Positions 22,409-30,177 of a stretch of 33,512 nucleotides of DNA are shown here, one piece after another (positions within the stretch are counted from its first letter, which is position 1; each line of letters opens with the position of its first letter). The notes below the pieces were generated by a model. The model worked only from the letters and a program-made list of their open reading frames with translations. It was not told the DNA's origin and did no database searches. The stretch lies in the NCBI GenBank assembly GCA_022508365.1, contig JAFLVH010000011.1, positions 1-33,512 on the forward strand. Direction: 5' to 3'. This DNA comes from Clostridiales bacterium. Lineage in GTDB: Bacteria > Bacillota > Clostridia > Christensenellales > Pumilibacteraceae. The position numbers and the translations under genes are program-made.

Positions 22409-22913
22409 TCTTCTTCGCCCAAGCCGCTACTTGTGCCTCCGACTGCACGCTTTCGGCGCCGTGAATGGAAAGACCCGACACAACGTTTGCGCCCTTACAA
22501 ATGTTTTTTAACTGCCGCTCGCTACTGCCCATACCGCTTCCCTCGTTGGTGCAGAACGGCGCTATCTTTTTCCCTGTGAAATCATAATGTTCAAGAAAGG
22601 TACACATACACATAGGCATCTGACCCCACCAGTTTGGATAGCCGACAAAGATTGTATCGTACTTGGATATATCATCTATATAACCCTTTATTGCGGGACG
22701 AGCGTTCGCACGAAGCTCCTTTTTTGCCTCGTCAATACAAGCATAATAGTCTGCCGGGTACGGCTTTATCGTATCCACCTCAAACAGATCGCCGCCGACC
22801 GCATTTTTAATAAACTCGGCAATGATTTCCGTATTGCCCTTTTTCAAATTCTTGATACTGCCGTTCCAATAGTTTTCGCCCTTCCTCGAATAATAGACAA
22901 TAAGGTTTGTCAT
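22398..22913 (-). CDS. Flavodoxin family protein
   Basis: The 171-residue protein has the flavodoxin fold: an N-terminal strand and phosphate-binding region (LIVYYSRKGENYW), the conserved FVGYPNWWGQMPMCM segment near residue 90, and FCTNEGSGMGSSERQLK. This is the pattern of the flavodoxin_4 type often found in Clostridia as stand-alone FMN proteins. The phosphate loop lacks the usual TGNT series and has an extended insertion (SIKNLKKGNTEIIAEFI). GGAGGTCATTTT precedes the ATG. It is first in a two-gene operon with the NTF2-like gene. Redox partner unknown. Confidence 0.9.
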   Translation of the reverse strand: MTNLIVYYSRKGENYWNGSIKNLKKGNTEIIAEFIKNAVGGDLFEVDTIKPYPADYYACIDEAKKELRANARPAIKGYIDDISKYDTIFVGYPNWWGQMPMCMCTFLEHYDFTGKKIAPFCTNEGSGMGSSERQLKNICKGANVVSGLSIHGAESVQSEAQVAAWAKKNVR

Positions 22914-22943
22914 AAAATGACCTCCGATTTAATCTTTAATCAT

Positions 22944-22972
22944 ATTATATCATTTAACTGCACTTAAAGCAA
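22944..22972 (-). promoter_or_regulatory. Promoter of the flavodoxin operon
   Basis: On the minus strand, TTGCTT (22967-22972), 17-bp spacer and TATAAT (22944-22949). Confidence 0.75.
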
Positions 22973-22984
22973 GACTTTGTCTTG
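22970..22984. promoter_or_regulatory. Inverted repeat at the flavodoxin -35 box
   Basis: CAAGAC TTT GTCTTG, a perfect 6-bp inverted repeat whose edge overlaps the -35 box. It could be a regulator site; a chance palindrome is possible. Confidence 0.4.
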
Positions 22985-23040
22985 CGGCAATATCCGCTCG
23001 TATTTTCACCATGCTAATGCGCAACAAGTTTTGCAAAAAT

Positions 23041-23070
23041 AAACCCGTACGATTAAGCTCGCACGGGTTT
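23041..23070 (-). terminator. Terminator of the glmU-prs operon
   Basis: Eight-bp stem AAACCCGT / ACGGGTTT with a 14-nt loop, followed on the minus strand by ATTTTTGC. It lies about 30 nt past the prs stop. Confidence 0.8.
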
Positions 23071-23097
23071 TATGTTTCATGTTATTAATTCTGTTAA

Positions 23098-24063
23098 TTA
23101 ATCGTAAAGCTTGGATACCGGCATGTCGGCGAAAATGCAGGATATTGCCGCGGCGAATATGGGCGCTACCGACACGGTGATAAACTTGTCCAGTTTTTTC
23201 TCCTCCGGCAGCTCAATCGTGTCGAGCATGAACAGCTTTTTAATGACCGAGTTCTGTAGCCTTTCTATAGCCGGACCGGACAGCACGGGGTGGGTGCAGC
23301 ACGCGTACACGTCTGTCGCGCCGCCCACTTCCACCAATGCCTTTGCGCCCTGAACAATGGTGCCGGCGGTGTCTATCATATCGTCGAGTATAAGGCAGCG
23401 CTTGCCCTTGACGTCGCCGATTATGTTCATGACCTCCATGACGTTGGCCTTGGGTCTGCGTTTATCGACGATGGCGAGCGTCTTATTGAGCTTTTGCGCC
23501 ATTTGCCTAGCTCTGCCCACCGAACCGACGTCGGGCGACACGACTACAAGGTCGTCTCCGGCTTCCTTGATAAAGTCCTCGTTAGCAATCGCCTTGGCGA
23601 GTATGGGCGCGCCCAAAAGATGGTCGAGCGGAATATTGAAAAAGCCCTGAATCTGCGCCGCGTGAAGGTCCATTGTAAGCACTCTGTCCGCGCCGGCTGT
23701 GGTAATGAGATCTGCCACAAGCTTTGCCGTGATGGGATCGCGCGCTCTCGCCTTTCTGTCCTGGCGCGCATAACCGAAATACGGAATGACCGCGGTTATT
23801 CTGCCTGCCGAGGCGCGCTTTAACGCGTCTATCATGACAAGCAATTCCATTAGGTTGTCGTTGGTCGGAATGGACGTGGACTGAATGACAAAGACGTCGC
23901 AGCCGCGGACGGACTCCCCGATTGAAACGGAGATTTCACCGTCGCTGAACTTGCCGACTTCCGCGTCGGAAAGCTTCATGCGCATGTTGTCGGCGATTGA
24001 CTTCGCCAGAGCCTTGCACGAGTTGCCGCAAAACAACTTGACCTTATTGCCGTGTGCTATCAT
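23098..24063 (-). CDS. prs: Ribose-phosphate pyrophosphokinase
   Basis: The 321-residue enzyme makes PRPP from ribose-5-phosphate and ATP for nucleotide, His and Trp synthesis. Class I marks are visible: [10 protein letters not shown] near the N-terminus, [20 protein letters not shown] (catalytic flexible loop), [18 protein letters not shown], and the PRPP-binding [13 protein letters not shown]. Length is normal. TTTGGAGGCAACAA precedes the ATG. It follows the GlmU-like gene with a 31-nt gap, the common glmU-prs order in Firmicutes. Confidence 0.98.
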   Translation of the reverse strand: MIAHGNKVKLFCGNSCKALAKSIADNMRMKLSDAEVGKFSDGEISVSIGESVRGCDVFVIQSTSIPTNDNLMELLVMIDALKRASAGRITAVIPYFGYARQDRKARARDPITAKLVADLITTAGADRVLTMDLHAAQIQGFFNIPLDHLLGAPILAKAIANEDFIKEAGDDLVVVSPDVGSVGRARQMAQKLNKTLAIVDKRRPKANVMEVMNIIGDVKGKRCLILDDMIDTAGTIVQGAKALVEVGGATDVYACCTHPVLSGPAIERLQNSVIKKLFMLDTIELPEEKKLDKFITVSVAPIFAAAISCIFADMPVSKLYD

Positions 24064-24094
24064 TTGTTGCCTCCAAAGGTTATATAACTTTTAT

Positions 24095-25321
24095 TTATTT
24101 GGGCTGTTCGCCGCTTCCTGCATTACCGCCACCGTTTTGCGCTGTGGGTGCGGCATTGTCAGCGTCGCTTGCCGCGCCGTCGATAATGCCGTCCTCGTCC
24201 TGAATAAGCCTGTGCGGTGACGCGCCGCCGCCCGTAGGCGGAGCGTAAAGATTTCCTTTCCAGTGCGGAATATTGACTTGCCGCGCGCGCGCAACCGCCA
24301 AGGCCTCGGCAGGCACGTTGTCCGTGACGGTGGAACCCGCCGCGATAAACGCGCGATCGGCAATATACACCGGCGCGATAATATTTGCGTTGGAGCCTAT
24401 GAACACGCGGTTGCCCACGATGGACTTGTACTTGTTTTTTCCGTCATAGTTGGCAAACACCACGCCGCAACCGACGTTACACTCAGCGCCCAGCTCGGCG
24501 TCGCCAATATACGAAAGATGGCTCACCTTGCTGCCGTCGCCTATTACGCAGCTTTTAAGCTCCACAAAGTCGCCTATGCGGCAGCCTTTGCCTATTACGC
24601 TGTTGGGGCGGATATAAGCAAACGGACCGACGCGAGTTTCCTCGCCTACGTAGCTCTCGTACAGCCTGGAGCTGTCTATGCGCGCGCCGGAGCCGATTAT
24701 GCAGTTTTCTATATAGTTGCCCGGCATGATATGCGCGCCGGATTTGATTACGGTTTTGCCCTTGATAAAGTTGCACGGCTCTACAACCGCGCCGCGCTCT
24801 ATGACGACGCCGTTGTCGATGTATACATTGTTAAAGTCTGTTATAAGCACGCCGCGAGAAGCGTGGAAGGAAAGTATTCTGCGCCTTAACGCGTCCGTGA
24901 CAAAAGACAGGCTTTCGCAGTCGGTGACGGCTTTAAACTCGCCTGCCGCCGCATTAGGCTCCTGCGCGAAAAAGCTGTCCAGTCCGTAAAGATATTCGGT
25001 TTTGTACACTCCGCCGCGCGGCAGGTCAAACGCGTTCAGCTTTTGCTCGGTCAGCTGCCTTACGGCGTTTTCCACCGTTTTGGCGGTGACAAGCGGCGTG
25101 TAGCCGTACAACACCACCGTTATCGGCTTGGTGCGGTCCAACAGCGGCCTAATCTTTTCCGCTATGTTAATCACAGTGGACGCCTCCACAGTGACGCACG
25201 GCACGTTGACCGCGTCCTCCACCCACTGTTCCATGGTTTTGCCGAGGATGGGCAGGCTTTGCATTTCGCCTAAGTTCCCTTTTACTCGGAGAATAATTCC
25301 GTTGATGCCTAAATTAACCAT
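24095..25321 (-). CDS. GlmU-like N-acetyltransferase with degenerate uridylyltransferase domain
   Basis: The 408-residue protein is related to GlmU, which makes UDP-GlcNAc. The C-terminal left-handed beta-helix is well kept: VGPFAYIRPN (231-240), VSHLSYIGDAELG with the catalytic-type His268, NYDGKNKYKS (291-300) and AAGSTVTDNVP. The N-terminal domain (about 1-150; normally 230) is broken: LAAGxGTRM is replaced by ILRVKGNLG, and YGDTPLL by YGYTPLV (Tyr74 for the metal-binding Asp). It should therefore lack uridylyltransferase activity. The last about 50 residues are a low-complexity tail. The ATG lies 6 nt after a -10 box (leaderless). It is cotranscribed with prs. Confidence 0.88.
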   Translation of the reverse strand: MVNLGINGIILRVKGNLGEMQSLPILGKTMEQWVEDAVNVPCVTVEASTVINIAEKIRPLLDRTKPITVVLYGYTPLVTAKTVENAVRQLTEQKLNAFDLPRGGVYKTEYLYGLDSFFAQEPNAAAGEFKAVTDCESLSFVTDALRRRILSFHASRGVLITDFNNVYIDNGVVIERGAVVEPCNFIKGKTVIKSGAHIMPGNYIENCIIGSGARIDSSRLYESYVGEETRVGPFAYIRPNSVIGKGCRIGDFVELKSCVIGDGSKVSHLSYIGDAELGAECNVGCGVVFANYDGKNKYKSIVGNRVFIGSNANIIAPVYIADRAFIAAGSTVTDNVPAEALAVARARQVNIPHWKGNLYAPPTGGGASPHRLIQDEDGIIDGAASDADNAAPTAQNGGGNAGSGEQPK

Positions 25322-25327
25322 ACCCTA

Positions 25328-25356
25328 ATTGTACACCTAAATGATATTTTAGTCAA
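25328..25356 (-). promoter_or_regulatory. Leaderless promoter of the GlmU-like/prs operon
   Basis: On the minus strand, TTGACT (25351-25356), 17-bp spacer and TACAAT (25328-25333); the -10 ends 6 nt before the ATG at 25321. The -35 box lies just after the ABC-F stop codon. Confidence 0.82.
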
Positions 25357-25359
25357 CAG

Positions 25360-26937
25360 TTATAGCGTAGCAATATATTCGTCGTATGTTACCGGACGGT
25401 CGTACGATTTGACCCCGTTTTCTATTATGATAATGCGGTTGGCGACTGACGACATAATTTCCTCGTCCGCCGTAATGAACAGAATGGGCGCCTTAAAGTT
25501 GATCATGCCCTTGTTGAGCGAGGTTATGCTCTCTAGGTCGAGATGGTTTGTCGGCTCGTCAAACATGAGGAAGTTGGGCGAAAGAAGCATCATACGCGCA
25601 AGCATGCACCGCGCCTTCTCGCCGCCGGAGAGAACGTTTGCCGGCTTTAACGCCTCGTCGCCCGAGAACAAAAGCCTGCCCAGCCACGACCTTAAGTATT
25701 CCTGTTCGTGGTTTTCCGACCACTGATCTATCCACTTGACAAGCGACAGGTCACAGCCGTCAAAATACTTGTCATAGTTTTGCGGCATGTACGCGGGCTT
25801 AATCGTTCTGCCCCAAATGACGCGGCCGGAATCGGGCTTGCTGTCGCCGAATATGCAGTCGAAAAGCTCCGCCACTACCCTGCTGTTGTCCGTCAAAAAT
25901 CCTATCTTGTCGTCGCGCGAAACGGAGAAAGTGACGTTCTCGAAAAAGCCCTTTTTGGTCAGCTTTTCCACGCGCAGAATGTCGTTGCCGGGGTCGCGCT
26001 CAAACTTGTAATCTATATACGGGTACTTGCGCGAGGACGGCTTTATGTCCTCCACGACAATCTTGTCAAGCTCGCGCTTGCGGCTTGTAGCCTGCTTGCT
26101 CTTGCTGGCGTTTGCAGAGAACCGCGCGATAAACTCCTTTAATTCCTTTATGCGCTGCTCCGCCTTTTTGTTCGCTTCCTTTTGCTGGCGCAGAATCAGC
26201 TGTGAGGACTCGTACCAGAAGTCGTAGTTGCCCACAAACATGTTGATTGCCGAATAGTCCACGTCGCAGATGTGCGTGCAGACCTGGTTTAAAAAGTGAC
26301 GGTTGTGCGACACGACAAGCACCGTAGCGTCCTCGAGCGATTTAATATATTCCTGCAACCACCTAACCGTCTTGATGTCGAGGTTGTTGGTTGGCTCGTC
26401 CAAAAGCAAAATATCCGGCTTGCCGAACAGGCACTGCGCTATAAGCACCTTAACCTTTAGCTTGGGCTCTATCTCGCGCATTTCCGTGTCGAACAAGTCC
26501 TGCGGAATGCCTATGCTGTTGAGCAGCGTTTCTGCGTCAATTTCGCATTCGTATCCGCCGAGTTCGCCGTACTTGGTTTCAAGCTCTGCCGCGAGGTTTC
26601 CGTCCTCTTCGGAGAAGTCCTCTTTGGCGTATAAAACTTCGCGCTTACGCCTGAGCTCGCTAAGCTCTTTGTGTCCGCAGATAACCGCCTCGCGCACGGT
26701 GTAGTCGTCGTACGCGTTTTGATTCTGCTCAAGTACGGACATGCGCTCGCCCTTGCCTATGGTTATTTCGCCCTTGCTCGGCTCTATCTTGCCGGAGAGA
26801 AGCTTTAAAAAGGTGGACTTGCCCGCGCCGTTTGCGCCGATTATGCCGTAGCAGTTGCCGCTTGCAAACTTGATGCTTACATTCTCAAACAGCACGCGCG
26901 TGCCAAACTGCAGTTTTACGTTAGATACGTTAATCAT
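25360..26937 (-). CDS. ABC-F family ATPase with degenerate second ATP site
   Basis: The 525-residue soluble protein has two fused ABC domains and an interdomain linker rich in Lys/Glu, as in ABC-F translation factors or ribosome protection proteins (YkpA/YbiT-like). Domain 1 has an intact Walker A (GANGAGKST, 34-42), LLLDEPTNNLD and H-loop VVSHNRHF. Domain 2 keeps the signature LSGGEKARCMLARM and Walker B LMFDEPTNHLD, but the Walker A position reads LTDNSRVVAEL (no GxGKT) and the H-loop is ITADEEI instead of SHDxxF. An intact frame shows this is not a recent frameshift. The gene has its own promoter and structured leader. Resistance role possible but unproved. Confidence 0.9.
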   Translation of the reverse strand: MINVSNVKLQFGTRVLFENVSIKFASGNCYGIIGANGAGKSTFLKLLSGKIEPSKGEITIGKGERMSVLEQNQNAYDDYTVREAVICGHKELSELRRKREVLYAKEDFSEEDGNLAAELETKYGELGGYECEIDAETLLNSIGIPQDLFDTEMREIEPKLKVKVLIAQCLFGKPDILLLDEPTNNLDIKTVRWLQEYIKSLEDATVLVVSHNRHFLNQVCTHICDVDYSAINMFVGNYDFWYESSQLILRQQKEANKKAEQRIKELKEFIARFSANASKSKQATSRKRELDKIVVEDIKPSSRKYPYIDYKFERDPGNDILRVEKLTKKGFFENVTFSVSRDDKIGFLTDNSRVVAELFDCIFGDSKPDSGRVIWGRTIKPAYMPQNYDKYFDGCDLSLVKWIDQWSENHEQEYLRSWLGRLLFSGDEALKPANVLSGGEKARCMLARMMLLSPNFLMFDEPTNHLDLESITSLNKGMINFKAPILFITADEEIMSSVANRIIIIENGVKSYDRPVTYDEYIATL

Positions 26938-27007
26938 TAAATCCGTTTCCTATTCTTTTTATCGCTTTAATTAAATCGCAAGTAAAAATGCTTGCTTGCA
27001 AGAGCAT
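26930..27007 (-). CDS. Possible leader ORF upstream of the ABC-F gene
   Basis: A 25-codon frame starts at an ATG inside the leader hairpin and ends with TAA at 26930-26932, overlapping the ABC-F start codon by 8 nt. There is no clear Shine-Dalgarno sequence, so translation is doubtful, but leader peptides are a usual part of ABC-F attenuators. Confidence 0.2.
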   Translation of the reverse strand: MLLQASIFTCDLIKAIKRIGNGFND

Positions 27008-27089
27008 TTTTGCGCCGCGATTCAATATAGCAGTTGCGCGATATCGCGCGTGGCGCTATCGGCGCCGCGATTGCGCAGCAATCGTTACT
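26938..27089 (-). promoter_or_regulatory. Structured leader of the ABC-F gene, candidate attenuator
   Basis: The predicted 152-nt leader carries several G+C-rich hairpins: GCGCAG/CTGCGC competing with GATTGC/GCAATC, then GGCGC/GCGCC, then GCGCGATATCGCGC. It ends in a long hairpin at 26984-27011, AAAAATGC paired with GCATTTTT around an inner TTGC/GCAA stem, followed on the minus strand by ACTT. Two direct copies of AATCGCGGCGC lie in it. The last hairpin resembles an intrinsic terminator placed about 45 nt before the ATG. Confidence 0.5.
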
Positions 27090-27095
27090 GCGCAT

Positions 27096-27104
27096 ATTAT
27101 ACCA
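27096..27104 (-). promoter_or_regulatory. Extended -10 promoter of the ABC-F gene
   Basis: On the minus strand, TGGTATAAT forms an extended -10 box (27096-27104). The -35 region at 17 bp spacing (TGTACT) is poor. Confidence 0.6.
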
Positions 27105-27163
27105 TGTTCGCAGAAAAAAGTACACTGTTTTAACAGCTTTGTATAAACTTAATTTACAAAGTA

Positions 27164-27188
27164 AAAGACCCTGCTTTGCAAGGTCTTT
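27164..27188 (-). terminator. Terminator after rpsR
   Basis: Eleven-bp stem with one mismatch (AAAGACCCTGC / GCAAGGTCTTT, loop TTT). On the minus strand it ends GGTCTTTTACTTT, about 30 nt past the rpsR stop. Confidence 0.8.
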
Positions 27189-27215
27189 GTTTTTGATTGT
27201 TTAATTGTAGGTGTA

Positions 27216-27491
27216 TTACTCGCCCTTGAACGGCAGAAGAGCCATGACGCGAGCGCGCTTGATAGCGGTTGTTACGTCGCGTTGGTGCTCGGCGCAAAGA
27301 CCGGTTGCACGGCGAGGAAGAATTTTGCCGTTTTCGGCAATGTACTTTTTCAGGCGTTCCACGTCCTTGTAGTCCACGTGGTCGATATGCCCTTGGCAGT
27401 ACTCGCACACGCGCTTTTTGGCGGGACGGCGGGCCTTTCTGACCTTGTCGTCGCCGTCGTTTTGCTTCATTCTATTTTTGTTCTTGTCCAT
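27216..27491 (-). CDS. rpsR: 30S ribosomal protein S18
   Basis: The 91-residue small-subunit protein binds S6 on the platform of the 30S subunit. CEYC ... CAEH gives a Cys-type zinc-binding form, and [27 protein letters not shown] is the conserved core. The N-terminal 20 residues are a charged lead. GGAG lies 11 nt before the ATG at 27491. It is last in rpsF-ssb-rpsR. Confidence 0.98.
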   Translation of the reverse strand: MDKNKNRMKQNDGDDKVRKARRPAKKRVCEYCQGHIDHVDYKDVERLKKYIAENGKILPRRATGLCAEHQRDVTTAIKRARVMALLPFKGE

Positions 27492-27519
27492 GACAAATTA
27501 TCTCCTTTTTTTGTTTTCC

Positions 27520-27939
27520 TTAGAACGGAAGGTCGTCGCTCTCGACGGGTTGCATATCGGAAATGGGGTGCGAGTCCTCTGGCACATATCCGCCTTGAGT
27601 CCTTTCGCCGCCGGTACCGTTGTTGCGCGGGGTTAAAAACTCTACTTCGTCCGCCACAACGTCAAACGAGGTGCGTTTTATGCCGTCGCGGTCCTCGTAC
27701 TGTCTGCGCTGAACGTAGCCGCTGATGCCCACCTTGCTGCCCTTAAACAGGTATTTGGCGCAGCGCTCGGCAAGCTTGTTCCAGCAAATGACGTCAAAGT
27801 AATCGGCAAGGCGCTCGCCCGCCGCATTGGTGAACGGGCGGTTGACCGCTACGTTGAACCGAGTGAAATTGCCGCCGTTTTGAGCGTTGCCTGCGTCGGG
27901 ATCGCGCGTGAGGTTGCCTATCAATATGATCTTGTTCAT
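27520..27939 (-). CDS. ssb: Single-stranded DNA-binding protein
   Basis: The 139-residue protein has an N-terminal OB fold (MNKIILIGNLTRDPDA ... FNVAVNRPF ... DYFDVICWNKLAE) that binds ssDNA as a tetramer. The C-terminal part from about 105 is a short flexible linker, ending in the acidic tip ESDDLPF, which recruits replication and repair partners. Length is near the short end for bacterial SSB because the linker is short. AGAGGTTAATCT precedes the ATG. It is between rpsF and rpsR. Confidence 0.98.
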   Translation of the reverse strand: MNKIILIGNLTRDPDAGNAQNGGNFTRFNVAVNRPFTNAAGERLADYFDVICWNKLAERCAKYLFKGSKVGISGYVQRRQYEDRDGIKRTSFDVVADEVEFLTPRNNGTGGERTQGGYVPEDSHPISDMQPVESDDLPF

Positions 27940-27949
27940 AGATTAACCT

Positions 27950-28246
27950 CTACACTCTTTCGATCATCCAGCGCAAAACGCCATCGCTTATGCGCATTTG
28001 GCGCTCGATTTCCGCGGGCATTTCGGGCGGTGCGGAAAACTTCATAAGCACATAGTAGCCGGTCAAGTGTTTGCCGGAAATTTTGGTCTGAATGGGGTAC
28101 TCGAGCTTGCGCGAGCCGCCGCCCCACTCCTCTGCCGTGACCTCGCCGTACGGCTCGACCAAGGCCTTGAAACGCTCCACCAACGCCTTTTTGGCATCGG
28201 CATCCTGCTTGTCGGACAGGATATAAAGGATTTCGTAATTGTTCAT
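27950..28246 (-). CDS. rpsF: 30S ribosomal protein S6
   Basis: The 98-residue S6 protein dimerises with S18 in the 30S platform. The N-terminal MNNYEILYILS strand and the WGGGSRKLEYPIQTKISGKHLTGYYVLMKF core are typical. The start is placed at 28246 because GGAGGGTAT lies directly upstream; a longer frame to 28273 would start inside the leader. It is the first gene of rpsF-ssb-rpsR. Confidence 0.97.
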   Translation of the reverse strand: MNNYEILYILSDKQDADAKKALVERFKALVEPYGEVTAEEWGGGSRKLEYPIQTKISGKHLTGYYVLMKFSAPPEMPAEIERQMRISDGVLRWMIERV

Positions 28247-28316
28247 ATACCCTCCTTGCGGTCTATGACCCACCTAAAAGTGAGTAAGGATTGCGACCAT
28301 AAAAGATTTAGTCGCG
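28247..28316 (-). promoter_or_regulatory. rpsF leader, candidate S6:S18 autoregulatory RNA
   Basis: The approximately 70-nt leader can fold with TCCTT (minus-strand sequence opposite 28286-28290) pairing to AAGGA of the Shine-Dalgarno region (28253-28257), enclosing small CAC/GTG and GGTC/GACC stems and a CCG just before the Shine-Dalgarno. This resembles the S6:S18 leader idea (a CCG bulge next to a stem that hides the ribosome-binding site). Confidence 0.4.
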
Positions 28317-28322
28317 AATGAT

Positions 28323-28351
28323 ATTATAACATGTTATTTTATCTTTTGCAA
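28323..28351 (-). promoter_or_regulatory. Promoter of rpsF-ssb-rpsR
   Basis: On the minus strand, TTGCAA (28346-28351), 17-bp spacer and TATAAT (28323-28328). Confidence 0.8.
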
Positions 28352-28412
28352 GCATTTATTGCAGAATTGAAATTTTTTTTGAATTTAGATATTAGATAAT
28401 ACTTTAGGCGTG

Positions 28413-28814
28413 TCAGCGCCGCTTGATTTGCAAATCCACCGACCTCGGCATATCCCCAACGCCGTCGGCATGAAGAACGTAAAACAGCATTAGGCGAAGC
28501 GCTCCGTCCTTTTCCTCCGCACGCCTAAGCTCGGTCTTTACGTCAAACTTGACCATGCCGAACGGTGTAGACAGCATAGTGGAAGTATTCTCTTCGCATA
28601 ATGTTATGTCATATGACATCAAGCCATTTGCCTTAACCGTGGTCTGCTTTTCGCCGTGCTCGACAGTAAAGCGATCCTCGCCCAATTCAAACTCCACTAT
28701 AAACCCGTCCACGGTCTCGGAGAAAAAGCCGTCCACGGTGACGGGCTCGGTGTCGGTCGCGACGGTGATCGATACGGGTTTTTTATCCATGCCCTTATTT
28801 TTGTCGTTATCCAT
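28413..28814 (-). CDS. DUF1934 family protein
   Basis: The 133-residue protein fits DUF1934 (a lipocalin-like beta-barrel family of Firmicutes): TVDGFIVEFELGEDRFTVEHGEKQTTVKANGLMSYDITLCEEN, then TPFGMVKFDVKTELRRAEEKDGALRLMLFYVLHADG. The family has no settled function. The N-terminus contains two Met (MDN and MDK); the first has AGGAAG upstream within the end of dnaA. It follows dnaA with a 3-nt gap, so the two are coupled. Confidence 0.85.
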   Translation of the reverse strand: MDNDKNKGMDKKPVSITVATDTEPVTVDGFFSETVDGFIVEFELGEDRFTVEHGEKQTTVKANGLMSYDITLCEENTSTMLSTPFGMVKFDVKTELRRAEEKDGALRLMLFYVLHADGVGDMPRSVDLQIKRR

Positions 28815-28817
28815 ACG

Positions 28818-30167
28818 CTACTTCCTGAGCACCATCGCTTTTATGTCGCCCACCGCGGTCTTTATCTTGTTGTCGCTGTTTATAAGCGACGCCACCTTGT
28901 CGCGCGAATACATAATAGTAGTGTGCTCCTTGCCGCCGAAGAACTTGCCTATGGAGCTGAGCGGAATGTTGGTGAGCTCTATTATAAGATAGATCGCAAC
29001 CTGTCTGGGCACGACCACGTCCTTGTTCTTTCGCTTGCCCACGACGTCGGATTTAGATACGTCAAAGTACTTGCAGGTGCAGTCGATAATCTCATCGACG
29101 GAGATGTCCTCGCCGCCCTGCACAAGATAATCCTTAAGCGCCTCCTTGCACATATCCAGATCGACCTTGCGGTCATACAGCGAGGAGAGAAACAGCACTT
29201 TGGTCAAAACGCCTTCCATCTCGCGCACGTTGCTTGTGACGCGCTCGGCTATGTACGTAAGAGCGTCCAACCCGATATTTTTCTTTTCCGCCCGGGACTT
29301 TTTTTGAAGAATGGCAATGCGCAGCTCCAGTCCCGGCGGCTGAATATCCACTATCATGCTGGAGGCAAACCGCGAACGCACGCGATCGTCCAGGTCGGGA
29401 ATATCCTGCGGACGGCGGTCGGAGGTGAACACCATCTGCTTACCGGCGCTTTTTAACGCCTCGAAGGTGTGGAAAAGCTCCTCCTGCGAGCCGGGCTTTT
29501 TGCTCAAAAACTGCACGTCGTCAATCATGAGCAAATCGAGATTGCGGTACTTGTCGCGAAACGCCTGATTGTTTATGCCGTGCAGTCCGCGGAGTGACGC
29601 GATAAACTCGTTGATAAACGTCTCCATGGACACGTACAGCATTTTTGTATGCGGACGCGACACGCGCAAGTCGTTGCCTATCGCCTGCATGATATGCGTT
29701 TTTCCGAGTCCGACGTCGCCGTAAATAAACAAAGGATTAAACCGCTCTCCCGGCGCCTCGGAAACGGCAAGCGCGCTCTGGTACGCAAGCCTGTTGCTGT
29801 CGCCCACGGCAAATTCGGCAAAGTTAAACTTGGGATTAAGCTTGTCTATTTCGGTGCGCGAAGGCTGCGCGTCCGCCTGTCTGTCCTCGTGCACAGTTTC
29901 CGCGACCGGCGGCGGAACCTCATCGTCCGACACCAAAACAAGCTCGGCAGGTGCGCCCTCAATCTCGCGCAGCGCACGCTTTAATAGCGGAAGATACCTT
30001 GCCGCCACCTCGCTTTTTGCACCCTCGGAGGGCGCGCACAGCATTAAAACGTCGTCCTCCACCTTGACGGGGCGAAGCGGGCGTATCCAAACGTCAAAGC
30101 CCAAAGCGTGGACTTCGGCCTCCATTATGGAAAGCATTTTCTGCCAAACGGTATTGATGTCTTTCAT
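28818..30167 (-). CDS. dnaA: Chromosomal replication initiator DnaA
   Basis: The 449-residue AAA+ protein opens the origin by binding DnaA boxes. The N-terminal domain I (about 1-80) is followed by a short linker. The AAA+ domain shows Walker A GDVGLGKTH (150-158), Walker B LDLLMIDDVQF and the following sensor regions. The C-terminal domain IV keeps the DnaA-box-binding helix (IGKFFGGKEHTTIMYSRDKV). Length is normal. GAGGAAGCCA precedes the ATG. Unlike the usual dnaA-dnaN-recF order, the next gene is DUF1934, and the upstream neighbour is rsmI. Confidence 0.98.
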   Translation of the reverse strand: MKDINTVWQKMLSIMEAEVHALGFDVWIRPLRPVKVEDDVLMLCAPSEGAKSEVAARYLPLLKRALREIEGAPAELVLVSDDEVPPPVAETVHEDRQADAQPSRTEIDKLNPKFNFAEFAVGDSNRLAYQSALAVSEAPGERFNPLFIYGDVGLGKTHIMQAIGNDLRVSRPHTKMLYVSMETFINEFIASLRGLHGINNQAFRDKYRNLDLLMIDDVQFLSKKPGSQEELFHTFEALKSAGKQMVFTSDRRPQDIPDLDDRVRSRFASSMIVDIQPPGLELRIAILQKKSRAEKKNIGLDALTYIAERVTSNVREMEGVLTKVLFLSSLYDRKVDLDMCKEALKDYLVQGGEDISVDEIIDCTCKYFDVSKSDVVGKRKNKDVVVPRQVAIYLIIELTNIPLSSIGKFFGGKEHTTIMYSRDKVASLINSDNKIKTAVGDIKAMVLRK

Positions 30168-30177
30168 TGGCTTCCTC

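Noticed and set aside
24095-25321. Calling this protein a normal bifunctional GlmU
   Set aside because: Both nucleotide-binding motifs of the N-terminal domain are missing.
28783-28815. Two TTATCCAT-type DnaA-box-like words
   Set aside because: They encode the repeated Met-Asp start region of the DUF1934 protein, differ from TTATCCACA and are not part of a cluster, so an origin here is not supported.
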